Shown: positions 47,516 to 59,297 of the stretch, piece by piece
How positions within the stretch are numbered: the first letter of the stretch is position 1
How the letters are laid out: each line of letters begins with the position of its first letter
From: Vitis vinifera
Lineage: Eukaryota; Streptophyta; Magnoliopsida; Vitales; Vitaceae
DNA: 64,000 nucleotides
Assembly (NCBI RefSeq): GCF_030704535.1
Contig: NC_081820.1
Coordinates: 21,765,001-21,829,000 of the forward strand
Direction: 5' to 3'
Program-made: the position numbers and the translations under genes
The notes under the pieces: model-generated
Database searches by the model: none
Seen by the model: the letters and a program-made list of their open reading frames with translations, nothing else
Told to the model about the DNA's origin: nothing

Positions 47516-47947
47516 ATTTTTTTAATTTCTTTTCCCCTCCCTAAAATTCTACCCATGCACCGCCCCTCTCGGTGGTGCTTGTGCTCATATATTGGGCCAA
47601 TAAATTGGTTCCAACGACCGTGCCGTCCAATCAACAAGGAAATATGCCCCACTTGGGCCTCATGGGCGGACAAATGGAGCCCACACACAAAATACCCCCA
47701 TTTGGGCCTCGTGGCCGGGCAATAAATTCGGTTCCTGGTTCCTTGCTATTACCCTTCTTCAGTCTGCATGTATATGTTTTTCCTTCAGCTTGGCAGCTTC
47801 CACATATTGACAGCGACCACTTGAGAGAAAAATGATTTTCACTGTGGCACCGAAACGTTGTAAAACCTGCGACATGAGGATAGGTCAAGAAAATTGGACA
47901 CTAGAGATTGAATAAAAGCAGCACAAACTGGGTTTCCAAGGATAGAA
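47516..47947. other. GC-richer unclassified block with an internal duplication
   Basis: ATGCCCCACTTGGGCCTCATGG at about 47643 is echoed by ACCCCCATTTGGGCCTCGTGG at about 47694. Open frames of about 85 codons exist on both strands but show no recognisable domain. This could be a repeat fragment or a remnant of a gene 5' end. Confidence 0.3.
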
Positions 47948-50900
47948 AGGCAAGGCATGGGCTGAAAATCGTATGATTTTGTTTTATCCGAGGAACATTT
48001 GAAGAAGGTGAAGTCGTATTCAAGTTTGCACTGAAAAGGGAAGGCAGCTAAATTGATGTTTCCAAGCTACCTTGGAAGGCAATTATCAGGGTCCCGAACA
48101 AGAATATATTATGAATTATATAAAGAAAAGAATAATAAATATGCTTAATTCGATGCCTTCCAACCTCTACAAAAAATGTCATGTTGATCTCTAGTTTTTT
48201 CTGCTCTTGGTGACTTCATATGCAGGGAAAAACTTATGGGGGACAAGAAAGAAAGTCCAAAAGGGGCATACAAAGAGAAATTAAAGGTCATCATGTGGAT
48301 AAAGATGAAAATATCAGTAATTACGGATATATCCGTACTTCCATTAATATATTGGATATATCAAACATATATCGATATATATTTTAACATAAAATATCGG
48401 TAAATCTAAAATTGATCGAAAAATTATAAAAATATAAGAAAAAACTCTTAAAAATAAAATTAGAAGTATAATAGATATTTTAAAGTTGTTTTGTTCAAAA
48501 ATTGATATATATATTATAATTTATCATATTTGATAATAATATTATATGCGTTGATAAAAAAAATATGAATTTCATAACTATACATTTATTAGTAAATTAT
48601 ATCAAATATTATTTGATAACAATATTGTGATATTTGATTATAATAAATCTAATTTAAAAATATATTTAATATTAAAATTATAATTCATTTAATTCAATTG
48701 TATTAAATGATATAAAATAAATTATATATATATAATTTTTAATATTTAATTAATATATTAATGATATTAAAAACATTATGAAGAAAATTATCACCATAAT
48801 TTTTATATTTTTGGTATTCAAATAAATGAAAATTTTTCATTTAATTATAAAATAGCTATAATTAATTTTTTCCATAAATTTTTTTTTTAATTTATGTTTA
48901 TATGATGAATTTGAGCATATGTATATATTTGCTGCAACTTATATAATAAAGGGCAAACTTACCCCACCAATTAGCGTAATGCATGAAGAACCTTTTGATC
49001 GGGGTTTGATTGCGTTGATCATCCCAACATATAGCGAAAAATCGACAAAAATACTGATAATTTACTGAAATAACAAGGTACTCATATTTTTCTTTATATA
49101 TCGTGTTGAACTCCATTGAAATTTGATATTTCAACGATATATTATCGAAATATCACGATATTTTAATCATTACGTGTTTGTGACATATTTTAGTATGAAA
49201 CTTTATAGAGGAGAATTCAAAAAAGAGCATTACTAGTAGTTTTCCCTCATTTGCAATTCAAATGTTCATCACTTTATAAATACAACTAAGTAATGGAATT
49301 CGGCTTTTGGTTCAAAAAGAGTATCATCAAAAGAAAAAAATATTAAAAAAAAAACAATTTTTATTTATTTGGTTGTCCTATAAAAAAATAAATATAATTA
49401 ATTTTTAAAAAAAAATTATTTATTTTTAAATTATTTAATCTTTATATATTAAAGTTAAAATAAGTTAAATGAGTTTGATTTTTTAAAGTAATATATAAAA
49501 ATAATTTATTAATTTTGAATTTACATTTTTTTTATTAATTATTTTTTTTTCTTTCCATTTTCTTTTGAATAATATTTTTCATAAATTTTCTAGAAACCAA
49601 ACATAATCTTAAAAGTCATGATTTTAACTTTTCAATCTATAGAAGACTTAAAACTTAATTTCTAGGTTGCCAATTTGACCTCTATAAACATGGTTAGAAT
49701 CAAGATTTCAGCTTTTCAAATGAGAAGCCTGTAATGACTATAGATGTTTACATGCTATATTGATGAAAAAAATTATTGTAAACTCAGCCAAATTGACTTT
49801 AAGACTATGTTTGATTTTAAAAAATTTGGGGAAAAATGTAATGAAATGAAAAAAAAAAAAGTAAAAAAAAAAAAAATTAAAATCAATAAATTATTTTTTA
49901 TATATTACTTCAAACTCATTTTATTTATTTTAATTTTTCATAAAAAAACATAAATTTCTATCTTATTTTAGTTATATTTGTTTTTTTATGATATTTTTTA
50001 TAGTACAATTAAATGTAAAAAAATCACTTTTCTTAATTTTTTTTCTTTCTTTTTTTAGTATTTTCAAGAATCAAATAGAGTGTAAAATAAAAAATATGTT
50101 ATTATGCGTGGGGATTTTGAAAATAAAAAATAAAAAATTAAAGTTTAAAAAAATATTTATTAAATGTTGTATATTTTTAAAATTGTAGTTTTTTTTATTT
50201 AAAAAAAAACTTTGAATTATTATTATAAAAAATATCATAAATTCAAAAATAATTTCACCCATGTTATTCTTTAATAAATATTTTTTTAAATTACTGTATT
50301 TTTTAATTTTCGAAAAGCGGGCATATGTGGCGGCAACTTGGGCCACATGGCCCAAGGCCTGTTCTGAATTAATCCTGTGACATGTACAGCAACCAGGATG
50401 GACGAGAACATCTCCCAAGGGATCAGAAACTGAACAAATTTAATTAATCGACACAAAAATCCTTGATGCAAATTTTGCGTAGAAACTGAGGATACCGTGT
50501 TAGCATGGAAACCAAGATTTGTCTGCATTTATGTCTGAATCAATAATCAAAATCCCTTCCACTGTCATGTGTCACTCATGAGAATCCACAGACCCACACC
50601 CTACCCAAAAGCAAAAAAAAATCTGAAATCTGCAAACCGAAAAGCTAAGGTGAGAGAGAAAGGAAACCACCCTTTGTTCTTTGGCCATGGGCCCATGGCT
50701 GGCCGATAAAAATCCACAAATTTGCATTTACTTCACTTGAGCCTTTACTCTTTAATGGAGTACGTAGCAGTTGGTGTGGGGGCATTGGGCCCCTTTTATC
50801 ATATATTATATCATATCTAGATGAATAAGTGACTAGACAAAAGGCTTGCCTTGGACCACGTAACGCAGAGTCTTAAAGGAGCCTCTGTCCACAGCATCCA

Positions 50901-51329
50901 GTTCTGGAATTGAGGCACAAAACCATCCACCATTTCCTTTGCCTCTCATCCACTTGATATATCATTTTTTTTTTCATTTATTTCCCATCTCTAAAATATA
51001 TCAATTTTAGATTATAGTTTTATAACACTTTCTATTTATAAGGTTTGTTACAAAATACCCAAAATGCCCATCTTGGCAGCATGAAATTGCACCCACAATC
51101 CCTACTCCATGCATGAATTTTAGGGGATTGGGAAAATGGCATTATTGTAATTAGGTGTAATATTGAGGGTTGTTGAATGAAAGAGGAATGGATATAAATT
51201 AAAAAAAAACTGAAAAAGGTATAAAGTTGAATTGTTCTCCATTATCCGGGCAAGATAAGGTTGAATGAGAGTCTTTCATTGGTCGGAAAGACAAGAGATT
51301 CCACCACTGTCATCACTTATGAATGGGAA
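47948..51329 (+). repeat. Segmental duplication, copy C (fullest version) upstream of intact RUP-like gene
   Basis: This is the reference copy: its left part matches copy B (5033-6799) and its right part copy A (1-2887). From 47948 to 48300 there is a non-AT-rich block (CCAAGCTACCTTGGAAGGCAATTATC) of unknown origin. From 48310 to 49175 it contains repeated GATATAT/CGATATT motifs that suggest an older mobile element. From 50290 onwards is the conserved promoter region of the WD40 gene. Compared with the paralogue at 57.3 kb, copies A and C carry about 260 extra bases between the ACGT element and the ATG (about 50990-51255). Confidence 0.8.
50856..50863 (+). promoter_or_regulatory. ACGT-core element (CCACGTAA) upstream of RUP-like gene 1
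   Basis: GGACCACGTAACGCAGAGTC lies 474 bp before the ATG and is conserved in copy A and, with slight change, in the 57.3-kb paralogue. It is a candidate HY5/bZIP site, in line with the known light and UV-B induction of RUP genes. Confidence 0.55.
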
Positions 51330-52478
51330 ATGAAAAACTTCTCAACGCAATTCAATCCTCAAAGCCCAGAAGTAGAAAACCCAAACATACAAGAAGAAAA
51401 GGCAGAACAACACATAGAAGAAGAAAGAGCTAGGTGCGACTGGGAATTCAATCTCTCCACTGTTGTTACCTCGAGCTCCACCGGAGCCAGCACTGACACC
51501 ATCGGCGTCATAGAGTTCGACCCCTCTGATAACCTCGTGGCCACTGGAGGAATCGCTCGGAAAATTAGAGTTTATAGTGTAAAATCCTTGTTGCCCGGCG
51601 AAAATCATAGCCATGGTGAGCACAACGTTAAATTGTTACAACACAATAATGCATGTGACTACTATATATGGACCCCGGCTAAGCTCAGTAGCCTAAGGTG
51701 GAAACCGGGCTCCTCCGGCCGAGTACTCGGCTCCGGCGACTACGATGGGGTGGTCACCGAGTACGACCTCGACCGGAAAATCCCCATTTTCGAGCGAGAC
51801 GAGCACGGTGGACGTCGAATATGGAGCGTGGACTACTCACATTGGAATCCGTTTGTGGGTGCGTCGGGGTCTGACGATGGCACCATACAAATGTGGGATC
51901 CACGTTGCGAAGGAACAACGAATGTAGCGAAAGTACGACCCAGTGCGGGCGGGGGCGCCGTGTGTTGTGTGGAGTTCAACCCCTTCGGCGGTCCATTGGT
52001 CGCCGTCGGGTGTGCGGACCGAAGAGCCTACGGCTATGACGTGAGGAAGATGGTCGACCCGGTACTAATATTCGACGGACACCAAAAACCGGTGACCTAC
52101 GTGCGGTTCCTGGATGAGCATATGATGGTAACGTCAGGGACGGATGGGTGCTTGAGGCTTTGGAGTATGCATGATGCCCGAATGATTCGGGTGTACATGG
52201 GGCATATGAATACTCGGAACTTTGTTGGGTTGTCAGTATGGAGGACAGGCGGGTTACTGGGATGCGGGTCGGAAAATAACCATGTATTCGTGTATGACAA
52301 GAGGTGGAGTGAGCCCATATGGGTGCATGAATTCGGGGGAGGGAGTAGAGATGGGTGTGACCCGAAATTTGTGAGCAGCGTGTGTTGGAGGCAAGTGGGT
52401 AAGGATGTGTGCACCCTTGTGGCTGGTGGGTCGGATGGGAGTCTGCAGGTGATTTTGGGGAAGAGGAGGGCATTTTGA
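51330..52478 (+). CDS. RUP-like WD40 repeat protein (repressor of UV-B photomorphogenesis type), 382 aa
   Basis: RUP proteins bind the UV-B receptor UVR8, return it to the inactive dimer and so limit UV-B signalling; they also affect flowering. The start is the first in-frame ATG (MKNFSTQFNPQ); the frame is open further upstream but has no ATG there. An acidic N terminus (NIQEEKAEQHIEEERARCDW) is followed by STVVTSSS and a ring of WD40 repeats: GVIEFDPSDNLVATGG, SSLRWKP...GSGDYDGVVTEYDL, WSVDYSHWNPFVGASGSDDG with IQMWDPR (a DWD-like WDxR box), CVEFNPFGGPLVAVGCADR, VTYVRFLDEHMMVTSGTDG with LRLWS, GLSVWRTGGLLGCGSENN with VFVYDKRW, and a last VSSVCWR...LVAGGSDG. It has a single exon, as in Arabidopsis RUP1/RUP2, and a similar length. 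It is intact. Confidence 0.9.
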   Translation: MKNFSTQFNPQSPEVENPNIQEEKAEQHIEEERARCDWEFNLSTVVTSSSTGASTDTIGVIEFDPSDNLVATGGIARKIRVYSVKSLLPGENHSHGEHNVKLLQHNNACDYYIWTPAKLSSLRWKPGSSGRVLGSGDYDGVVTEYDLDRKIPIFERDEHGGRRIWSVDYSHWNPFVGASGSDDGTIQMWDPRCEGTTNVAKVRPSAGGGAVCCVEFNPFGGPLVAVGCADRRAYGYDVRKMVDPVLIFDGHQKPVTYVRFLDEHMMVTSGTDGCLRLWSMHDARMIRVYMGHMNTRNFVGLSVWRTGGLLGCGSENNHVFVYDKRWSEPIWVHEFGGGSRDGCDPKFVSSVCWRQVGKDVCTLVAGGSDGSLQVILGKRRAF

Positions 52479-53129
52479 TGGTAGGACAAATTTAGTGAAA
52501 CAGGAAATTAAAGACTAGTATCTATTAAAAAAAGAAAGGAGAAGAGAGAAATAGATGATGATTTGTTTAGTTGTTCGTGTCTTTTTTCTTTGATGTTAAC
52601 TAATGACTACTTGTTCCATGTTTAAAAATACAATGAAGAAAACATTGGGAAGTTGGTAATTCCTTCTATGAAAAAAAAAAATGGACAATTGCTTATTATT
52701 GTGTTTTTGAAATGAATATTATTTTCTAAAAATATCTCTTAGTTGACTTTATTCTATGACACAACACTTGAATCTAGTTAAAAAGTCAATATAGTTTTAA
52801 TTATTTTAATTTAATAATTATAATTTTTTTATGGTGGTCACTAAAAATATAAATGTAAGATGATGATCGATGAAATAAGAACATAATTTATAGGGTTGCA
52901 TTGTTGCACAGTAGAATCTCCTTTTGCCTTTAGCAAACTAGCTTACATGAAAGGAGTGTTTGGTACATTTTTTTTTAAATTTTTTTTTTCAAATATATTT
53001 GTCAGAAAACAAAAGCAAAATGGTAACCAACCTTTACTGTTTCAAAATATATGCTATCATTCTAGGTATTTAAGGTTGGTATGTTAATTGTGCTCAAAGA
53101 CAATAAAAAAAATGCTATTATTCTTAGTA
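52479..53129. other. 3' flank of RUP-like gene 1, AT-rich
   Basis: This is presumed 3' UTR and terminator followed by AT-rich DNA. No gene is seen. Confidence 0.4.
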
Positions 53130-53350
53130 TTTAGGGTTTTTTTTGTTAATTATTTTGGAAATAAGTTTTTTGTTTTTAGAAAATAAAAACACTAAATATG
53201 TTTGACAATTAAAAAAGAGAAAATAATTTTTATTCTTGAAAACAAAAACCATTTGTTGAGAATAACTTTTGGTTGTTTTCACTTATTTTCTAAATATTGT
53301 TTTAAAAAATAATTATATAAATATGAAAATATTTCAAGTTTTCAATCAAA
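53130..53350. mobile_element. AT-rich MITE family, partial copy
   Basis: It contains GTTAATTATTTTGGAAATAAG, AAATATGTTTGACAATTAAAAA, AATAACTTTTGGTTGTTTTCAC and AATATTTCAAGTTTTCAATCAAAC in family order, followed by an (AT)n run at 53348-53375. Confidence 0.5.
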
Positions 53351-53375
53351 CATATATATATATATATATATATAT

Positions 53376-56300
53376 TGAATTATTCATTCTCTCACTGTTG
53401 GAAAGAAATTTTGTTTATGTTCAAAATAAACAAATATGTCATGATACTTTTAATTAAAACCCCATTAAAAAGAGTTTCTTAAGTGTCGGAAATAACATTC
53501 CAAAATTAACCACAATTTCAACTTTGAAGGATGTTTGAGAATCTAATATTTTCCCATGATTTCATTGCATTTTAGACAAATAGAGAGATTCGGGTTTTTC
53601 TTCTTATGCGAGAAACAAGTGTTTTAAAGCTAAAATATTCTTAGTTTAAAGATTATTATTATTTTTTTAAATATTGTTGGAAAGTATCTTAAATTTCTAA
53701 TTAATATAAATCCTTTCGATTAAAAATATTATGAAGAATATTTCATATTTTTATATGTGATTGTAATATTAAAATTTTTAAGAATATCCCTATAAATATT
53801 TTAGGTCATGAGGAGAAAGGTTATGAAATGAAGATGAACTTATAAAAACTATATGTGGTAGATAAAAATATAACTAAGAATAGGAATACCTAATGGAATG
53901 AGGGGCTCGTGAGTTCTATCATCTATAATAATTTTTATGGTATGGTGAAACAACTATCTCTCATCTGTCGAAATAAACATGATTAGGCCAACTATGTTAA
54001 AATCTTATGTGGATTGTTTTATTTTATTTTTAATGAATTAATATGTTCACATTAAAGCTTCCATTGGTACAACAAATATAATTGTAAAAATAAAATTCAA
54101 TTATACTTTAGTAAATAAAAAAGATAAATACATCTCAACATGCTTTTAACTTATTTTATTTAAAAAAAATGATTTATATATATATTTGGGGTCACTTGTG
54201 ATCACTTAGAATTATACCTTATTTAAAAGAGTTTTGTTAGAATTCTACTTCTATCAATCTAAGGCGATCATTCTAGAGGTTGGGAGAGGGGGAGAAATAA
54301 GGTGAGGGTCACTTTTTACAAATTTGAACTTAGAAAATACAAATAATAATTGTATGCAATTACATAGCAAATATATATAAAAGAATAAGTTGCATATAAA
54401 ATAAAGATAATAGGGAAGAGAAATTACAAATACTAATTTTTAAAGTGGTTCGACACAATCTGACCTATGTCCACTTTTCTCAAACTCCTAACTAAGTGAG
54501 AGTTCTATTAACAAGGTTTTCAACCCAAATCTTCAAGTTTTACACTTATATTAGAATAGATACTTTTAATTTTCTTCAAGAGATGCCTCACTTTGAATTC
54601 CCCAAGTAATGTCTTACATTTCTTCATACATATGTGATACCTCACACTTAAATTTTTCCTTCAAGTGATATCTAATACTTAAGCCCGCCTCACAAAGTAT
54701 AAATGAAAATATTTAATAAGAATATAACTCATAATTTACAATTTGGCTCAATAAAACATAAGAAAACTAGGGTTGAATGGTACTCTAATAAAATGCAAGT
54801 GCATTATAAAAACACTCTCTTAAGACTCAAATAATATCAAGGAATGATTTAGAACTCTTCCCCAATCGATACATGAGGTTTTGAACTTTTTAAATAAAAG
54901 TTCAAAACTTAAACTAATCGTTAAACATAGTTTATGTTCAACTGGTTGATCAATCGATCAAATCGATTATTGATTGTTGGGTGATAAAAATTATAGAAAG
55001 TGATCGGTAGGTCACAAGAGCTCAATTGGGCAAACAACTAGCTCAACTAGTACATCAACTAGTTGAGGTTACACCTCAACTTATTGAAACAAGCTTCTAC
55101 CACTTAAAAATTTTGCTGAATTGGTTACCGCTTGGTCCAACTGGTTAGCCACTGATCCAAAAAAAAAAAAAGAAAAGAGAGAGAGAGAGAGAGTGAATGA
55201 TGCACAAATGACCTTTCACTATTCAAATTGTTTCAATGTGAAAACTTAAGATTTAAAAATCCTTTTTAATGATAAAATGCATGTCAAAACATTGGTTTTT
55301 ATTTTTTAAACAATCAATCTCAATTTTTATAAAAATAATTCAAAGAGGTATAAAATAAACTTTATAGTTTTTGCAACTTTTACATCTTTAACATTAAATC
55401 CTTAAGGATACTCGGCTAGATAACTCCTTGTCATTTTAAAAACTTTTTAAATTATAAATAACATCAAATAAATGTGGTTTTCATTTAGAACAATTATTCA
55501 TCTAATTTATAATAAAAAAATAAAACTAATTTAAATACTTAGATGATTTTAGGTATTAAACTAAAAATAAAATACATGATCCTAATGCATCAACAATCTT
55601 ATAAAGAGCTCTTAGAGAACATGTCTCAATCGGTCTTCTCTTTAAGGTCTTTTTAATCTTCTTAATTTCCCTTTAGTTTGATATGCTATATTTGATTGCT
55701 TCTTTGGAAATCTTCTTTATCTAAACACGCTTAAAATAAATTATTAATTTCAAATTTTATTTTATTGTCATCAAAACTAAAATTAATCAAACTTTGGTTT
55801 CATAAGCTTCTTAAATATTAATAATAATATTTCAAAGACAAATGCAATTTTTAGGAATACTTAAAGATAAATTTTAAGTATAAGTGTCACGGTTTAATAT
55901 AACTTATTCATATTTTGAAAAAAAAAAAATTGGAAAGACATGTTTTTTTTCTCAAATATGAACAAAGTATATTTTATTTAATTAAACCTTAAAAACACCA
56001 AAAAATTATTTATTCTAATAAGGTATTTTTAAAATATAAAATCACACTGCAATTACCTCTAGCTTCTACTTCTCTTACATGCAAGCTAATTAATATATCA
56101 AACTTGCTTATATCATATTATCTTCTACATATTTCAAGTGGGCCAACATACCATTATGGAAATTAATGCATAAATACAAGTTGGTTTTCTTTGATTAGAT
56201 GGTCTCTCCACTTTATGATCCGACTCTCGACTCTCATGCATGTGCATGCATTTACCATCTCTTTCATCAAACCATACCTACTACTTTGAAAACACAAACT

Positions 56301-56640
56301 CATGAGCAGATTTGACATATTTTTATAATCTCTCGAGACCTCTTTTCCAACAATATAAATGTGCGCTAACAAGGTAAAAAAAAAAAAAAAAAAGCCTTTT
56401 AGGTTTCAAAATTTTATATTATATGATGCTTTGATGCATCATATGATGCTTTAAAACACAAAATCTTTGAAATTTAAGTGGATTGAAAATACTTAATTTT
56501 TTTTTTTCACATTGGGTAATTGTTTGGATGTGCTCTTTAAGAAGATCCAATTTTATAAAAATATTATATAATAATTATGTTATGGAATATATTAATGTTC
56601 ATGAAAAATTATTTTTCCACGTGTATTGCCTATCAGGTTG
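53376..56640. other. Long AT-rich spacer between the two RUP-like genes
   Basis: No coding sequence is recognised. A (GA)n run occurs near 55178-55192, and a block at 54880-55150 has repeated TCAACTGGTT / CAACTAGTTGA / ATCGATCAAATCGAT motifs. Fragments are AT-rich and could be decayed elements that I could not classify. Confidence 0.4.
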
Positions 56641-57140
56641 GCAACCAGGATGGACCCATGGACCACCATCTCCCAAAATATCACAACCCAAAAGGCAAAA
56701 TTATTAATTGATGGCCACAAATTTCCAGATTTCCACATCCTTCAGGAACTGTGGCCATCGTTAACATGAAACCCAAGATTTTTTTTTCCATTGCATTCAC
56801 GTCTAAATCCGTAATAGAAACAGCCAAATATGCCATTCGTGAAAATCCACCGAGACCCACACACAACCAGAAAAGGGGGAAAAAAATCTCAAATCTGCAA
56901 GCAGAAAAGATAAAGAGAGAGAGAAAGGAAACCACCCTCGTACTCTAGCCATGGCTGGCTGATAAAAATCCACAAAATTGCATTTACATCACTTGAGCCT
57001 TTACTCTTTAATGGAGTAGCAAGTGGTGAGAGGGCATTAATGAAGCCCTTTTATATATCTCATTGAATGTGAAGAAATTCATGGTAGTATGTATCCCACA
57101 AATATAATAATAAGTGGTGAGACAAAAGGCTTGCCTTGGA

Positions 57141-57148
57141 CCACGTAA
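57141..57148 (+). promoter_or_regulatory. ACGT-core element (CCACGTAA) upstream of RUP-like gene 2
   Basis: AAAGGCTTGCCTTGGACCACGTAATACAGAGTC sits 192 bp before the ATG. The core and about 20 bp on its left are unchanged from the other two copies, while surrounding promoter sequence has diverged more. Confidence 0.6.
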
Positions 57149-57332
57149 TACAGAGTCTGAAAGCAGCGTCTGTCCACATAATTCAGTTCTCGAATTGAGG
57201 TACAAAGCCGTCCACCATTGCCTTTGCCTCTCATCCACTTGATATATCAATTTTTTCGATTACTTCCCCACCCTTTCATTGGTCCAAAAGGCAAAAGATT
57301 CCACCACCGCCGTCACTTCTTATGAATGGGAA

Positions 57333-58484
57333 ATGAAAAACTTCTCAACGCGATTCAATCCTCAAGGCTCAGAAGTGGAGAACCCAAACATACAAGAAGA
57401 AAAGAGAGAGCAACACATCGAAGAAGAAAGAGCTAGACGCGACTGGGAATTCAGTCTCTCCACTGTTGTTTCTTCGAGCTCTGACGGAGCCAGCACCGAC
57501 ACCATCGGCATCATAGAGTTCGACCCCTCTGATAACCTCGTGGTCACCGGAGGAATCGCTAGGAAAATTAGGGTTTATAGTATAAAATCCTTCTTGTCCG
57601 ACGAAAATCATAGCCATGGTGAGCGCAAAGTTACATGGTTACAACATAATGATGCATGTGACTACTATGTATGTACCCCAGCCAAGCTCAGTAGCCTAAG
57701 GTGGAAACCTGGCTCCGCCGGCCGAGTACTAGGCTCTGGTGACTACGATGGGGTGGTCACCGAGTACGATCTCGACCAAAAAATCCCCATTTTCGAACGT
57801 GACGAGCACGGTGGACGCAGAATCTGGAGCGTGGACTACTCACATTGGGATCCGTTTGTTGGCGCGTCGGGCTCTGACGACGGCACCATGCAAATGTGGG
57901 ATCCACGTTGCGAGGGTATAAAGAATGTGGCCAAAGTACGACCCAGCGGGGGTGGTAGCGCGGTGTGTTGTGTGGAGTTCAACCCCTTCGGTGGTCCATT
58001 GATCGCTGTCGGGTGTGCGGACCGAAGAGCCTATGGCTATGACGTGAGGAAGATGGTCGACCCGGTACTAATATTTGACGGGCACCAAAAGACCGTGACC
58101 TACGTGCGGTTTCTGGATCAGCATACGATGGTGACATCAGGGACGGATGGCTGCTTAAGGCTTTGGAGTATGCATGACGCCCGAATGATTCGGGTGTACA
58201 TGGGGCATATGAACACTCGGAGCTTTGTGGGGTTGTCAGTGTGGAGAACAGGCGGGTTACTGGGATGCGGGTCGGAAAATAACCATGTATTTGTGTACGA
58301 CAAGAGGTGGGGTGAGCCCATATGGGTGCATGAATTTGGGGTCGGGAGTCGAGATGGGCGTGACCCGAATTTTGTGAGCAGTGTGTGTTGGAGGCAAGTG
58401 GGCGGTGAGGATGGGTGCACCCTTGTGGCTGGTGGGTCGGATGGGATTTTGGAGGTGATTGTGGGGAAGAAAAAAGCATTTTGA
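57333..58484 (+). CDS. RUP-like WD40 repeat protein, second tandem copy, 383 aa
   Basis: This is a direct-orientation paralogue of the gene at 51.3 kb, with the same single-exon design, start (MKNFSTRFNPQG) and order of WD40 repeats: GIIEFDPSDNLVVTGG, GSGDYDGVVTEYDL, WSVDYSHWDPFVGASGSDDG with MQMWDPR, CVEFNPFGGPLIAVGCADR, VTYVRFLDQHTMVTSGTDG, VFVYDKRW, and LVAGGSDGILEVIVGKKKAF. Differences from the first copy are mostly conservative or in the N-terminal linker and loops (for example FLSDENHSHGERKV versus LLPGENHSHGEHNV), which suggests both are under selection. Role as for that gene: negative feedback on UVR8 signalling, by family membership. The promoter lacks the about 260 bases present in copies A and C. 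It is intact. Confidence 0.9.
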   Translation: MKNFSTRFNPQGSEVENPNIQEEKREQHIEEERARRDWEFSLSTVVSSSSDGASTDTIGIIEFDPSDNLVVTGGIARKIRVYSIKSFLSDENHSHGERKVTWLQHNDACDYYVCTPAKLSSLRWKPGSAGRVLGSGDYDGVVTEYDLDQKIPIFERDEHGGRRIWSVDYSHWDPFVGASGSDDGTMQMWDPRCEGIKNVAKVRPSGGGSAVCCVEFNPFGGPLIAVGCADRRAYGYDVRKMVDPVLIFDGHQKTVTYVRFLDQHTMVTSGTDGCLRLWSMHDARMIRVYMGHMNTRSFVGLSVWRTGGLLGCGSENNHVFVYDKRWGEPIWVHEFGVGSRDGRDPNFVSSVCWRQVGGEDGCTLVAGGSDGILEVIVGKKKAF

Positions 58485-59253
58485 TGATAGGAGAAATACT
58501 ATAGTGAAAGAGGAATGCTAACAAAGAAAGGGCCATTTGTTTTGGTTTCTATTTTTTTTTTTTGTTGGAATGCTAACAAAGTTTTTCCTTTGTGGATGTA
58601 TTATACTTTACAAGTATTGGTGTTGCCTGTTCTGGTATTTGGCGTCTGCTACTAGTTGAATCAAGCCTACCACCATATCCCAACTTTGCATGACCTTCTC
58701 CATCATCATAAATTTATATATTTAGTTAATAATATCTGCACGAGAGAGAACAAGTTATTAACAAATGTTAATTGGATCTTTGAAATATTAGTGTATGGGA
58801 GAGTTGAAACTGGTACAGCGATTTATGTCTGGTCAACGCCCAACCTTTGTTAGGAATTTGATGTGTTTAAAAGTTTAAAACTTCCCTTATTTAAGAATAG
58901 AATAAATATACTATATAAATTAATTGGATTAAGTAAAAAATTCTTAAAATTATGAAATCCTAATTTAACAGGTACTTTTGTAATAACCTTAAATGCATGT
59001 TTTGACCATTAGGATTTATGAGTTTTAATAAAATTATCTTTATGTATGCATAATGATTCCCATGCTTACCTATAAAAATGTATCTTCTTAACCTTTCGAT
59101 AATATTAATTATCCAACGACCAGACTTAAATTATAACTTGATTCAACGGTTGGGAATCCTTTCCATTGGCTATATGCATGATCCAATGGCCAAATTTCAC
59201 TAAATTGCGTATTATTATTTTAATTCTAATATTACTTTTATATTGAAGTTAAG

Positions 59254-59297
<44 letters not shown>

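Noticed and set aside
47572..47888. Small proteins of 85-87 codons on both strands
   Set aside because: There is no recognisable domain, and the region contains an internal duplication typical of repeat DNA.
51976..58536. Long minus-strand open frames (up to 185 codons) across the RUP-like genes
   Set aside because: They are antisense shadows of the WD40 coding sequence, rich in Ser/Pro/His/Thr, and occur in both paralogues because the sense strand is conserved.
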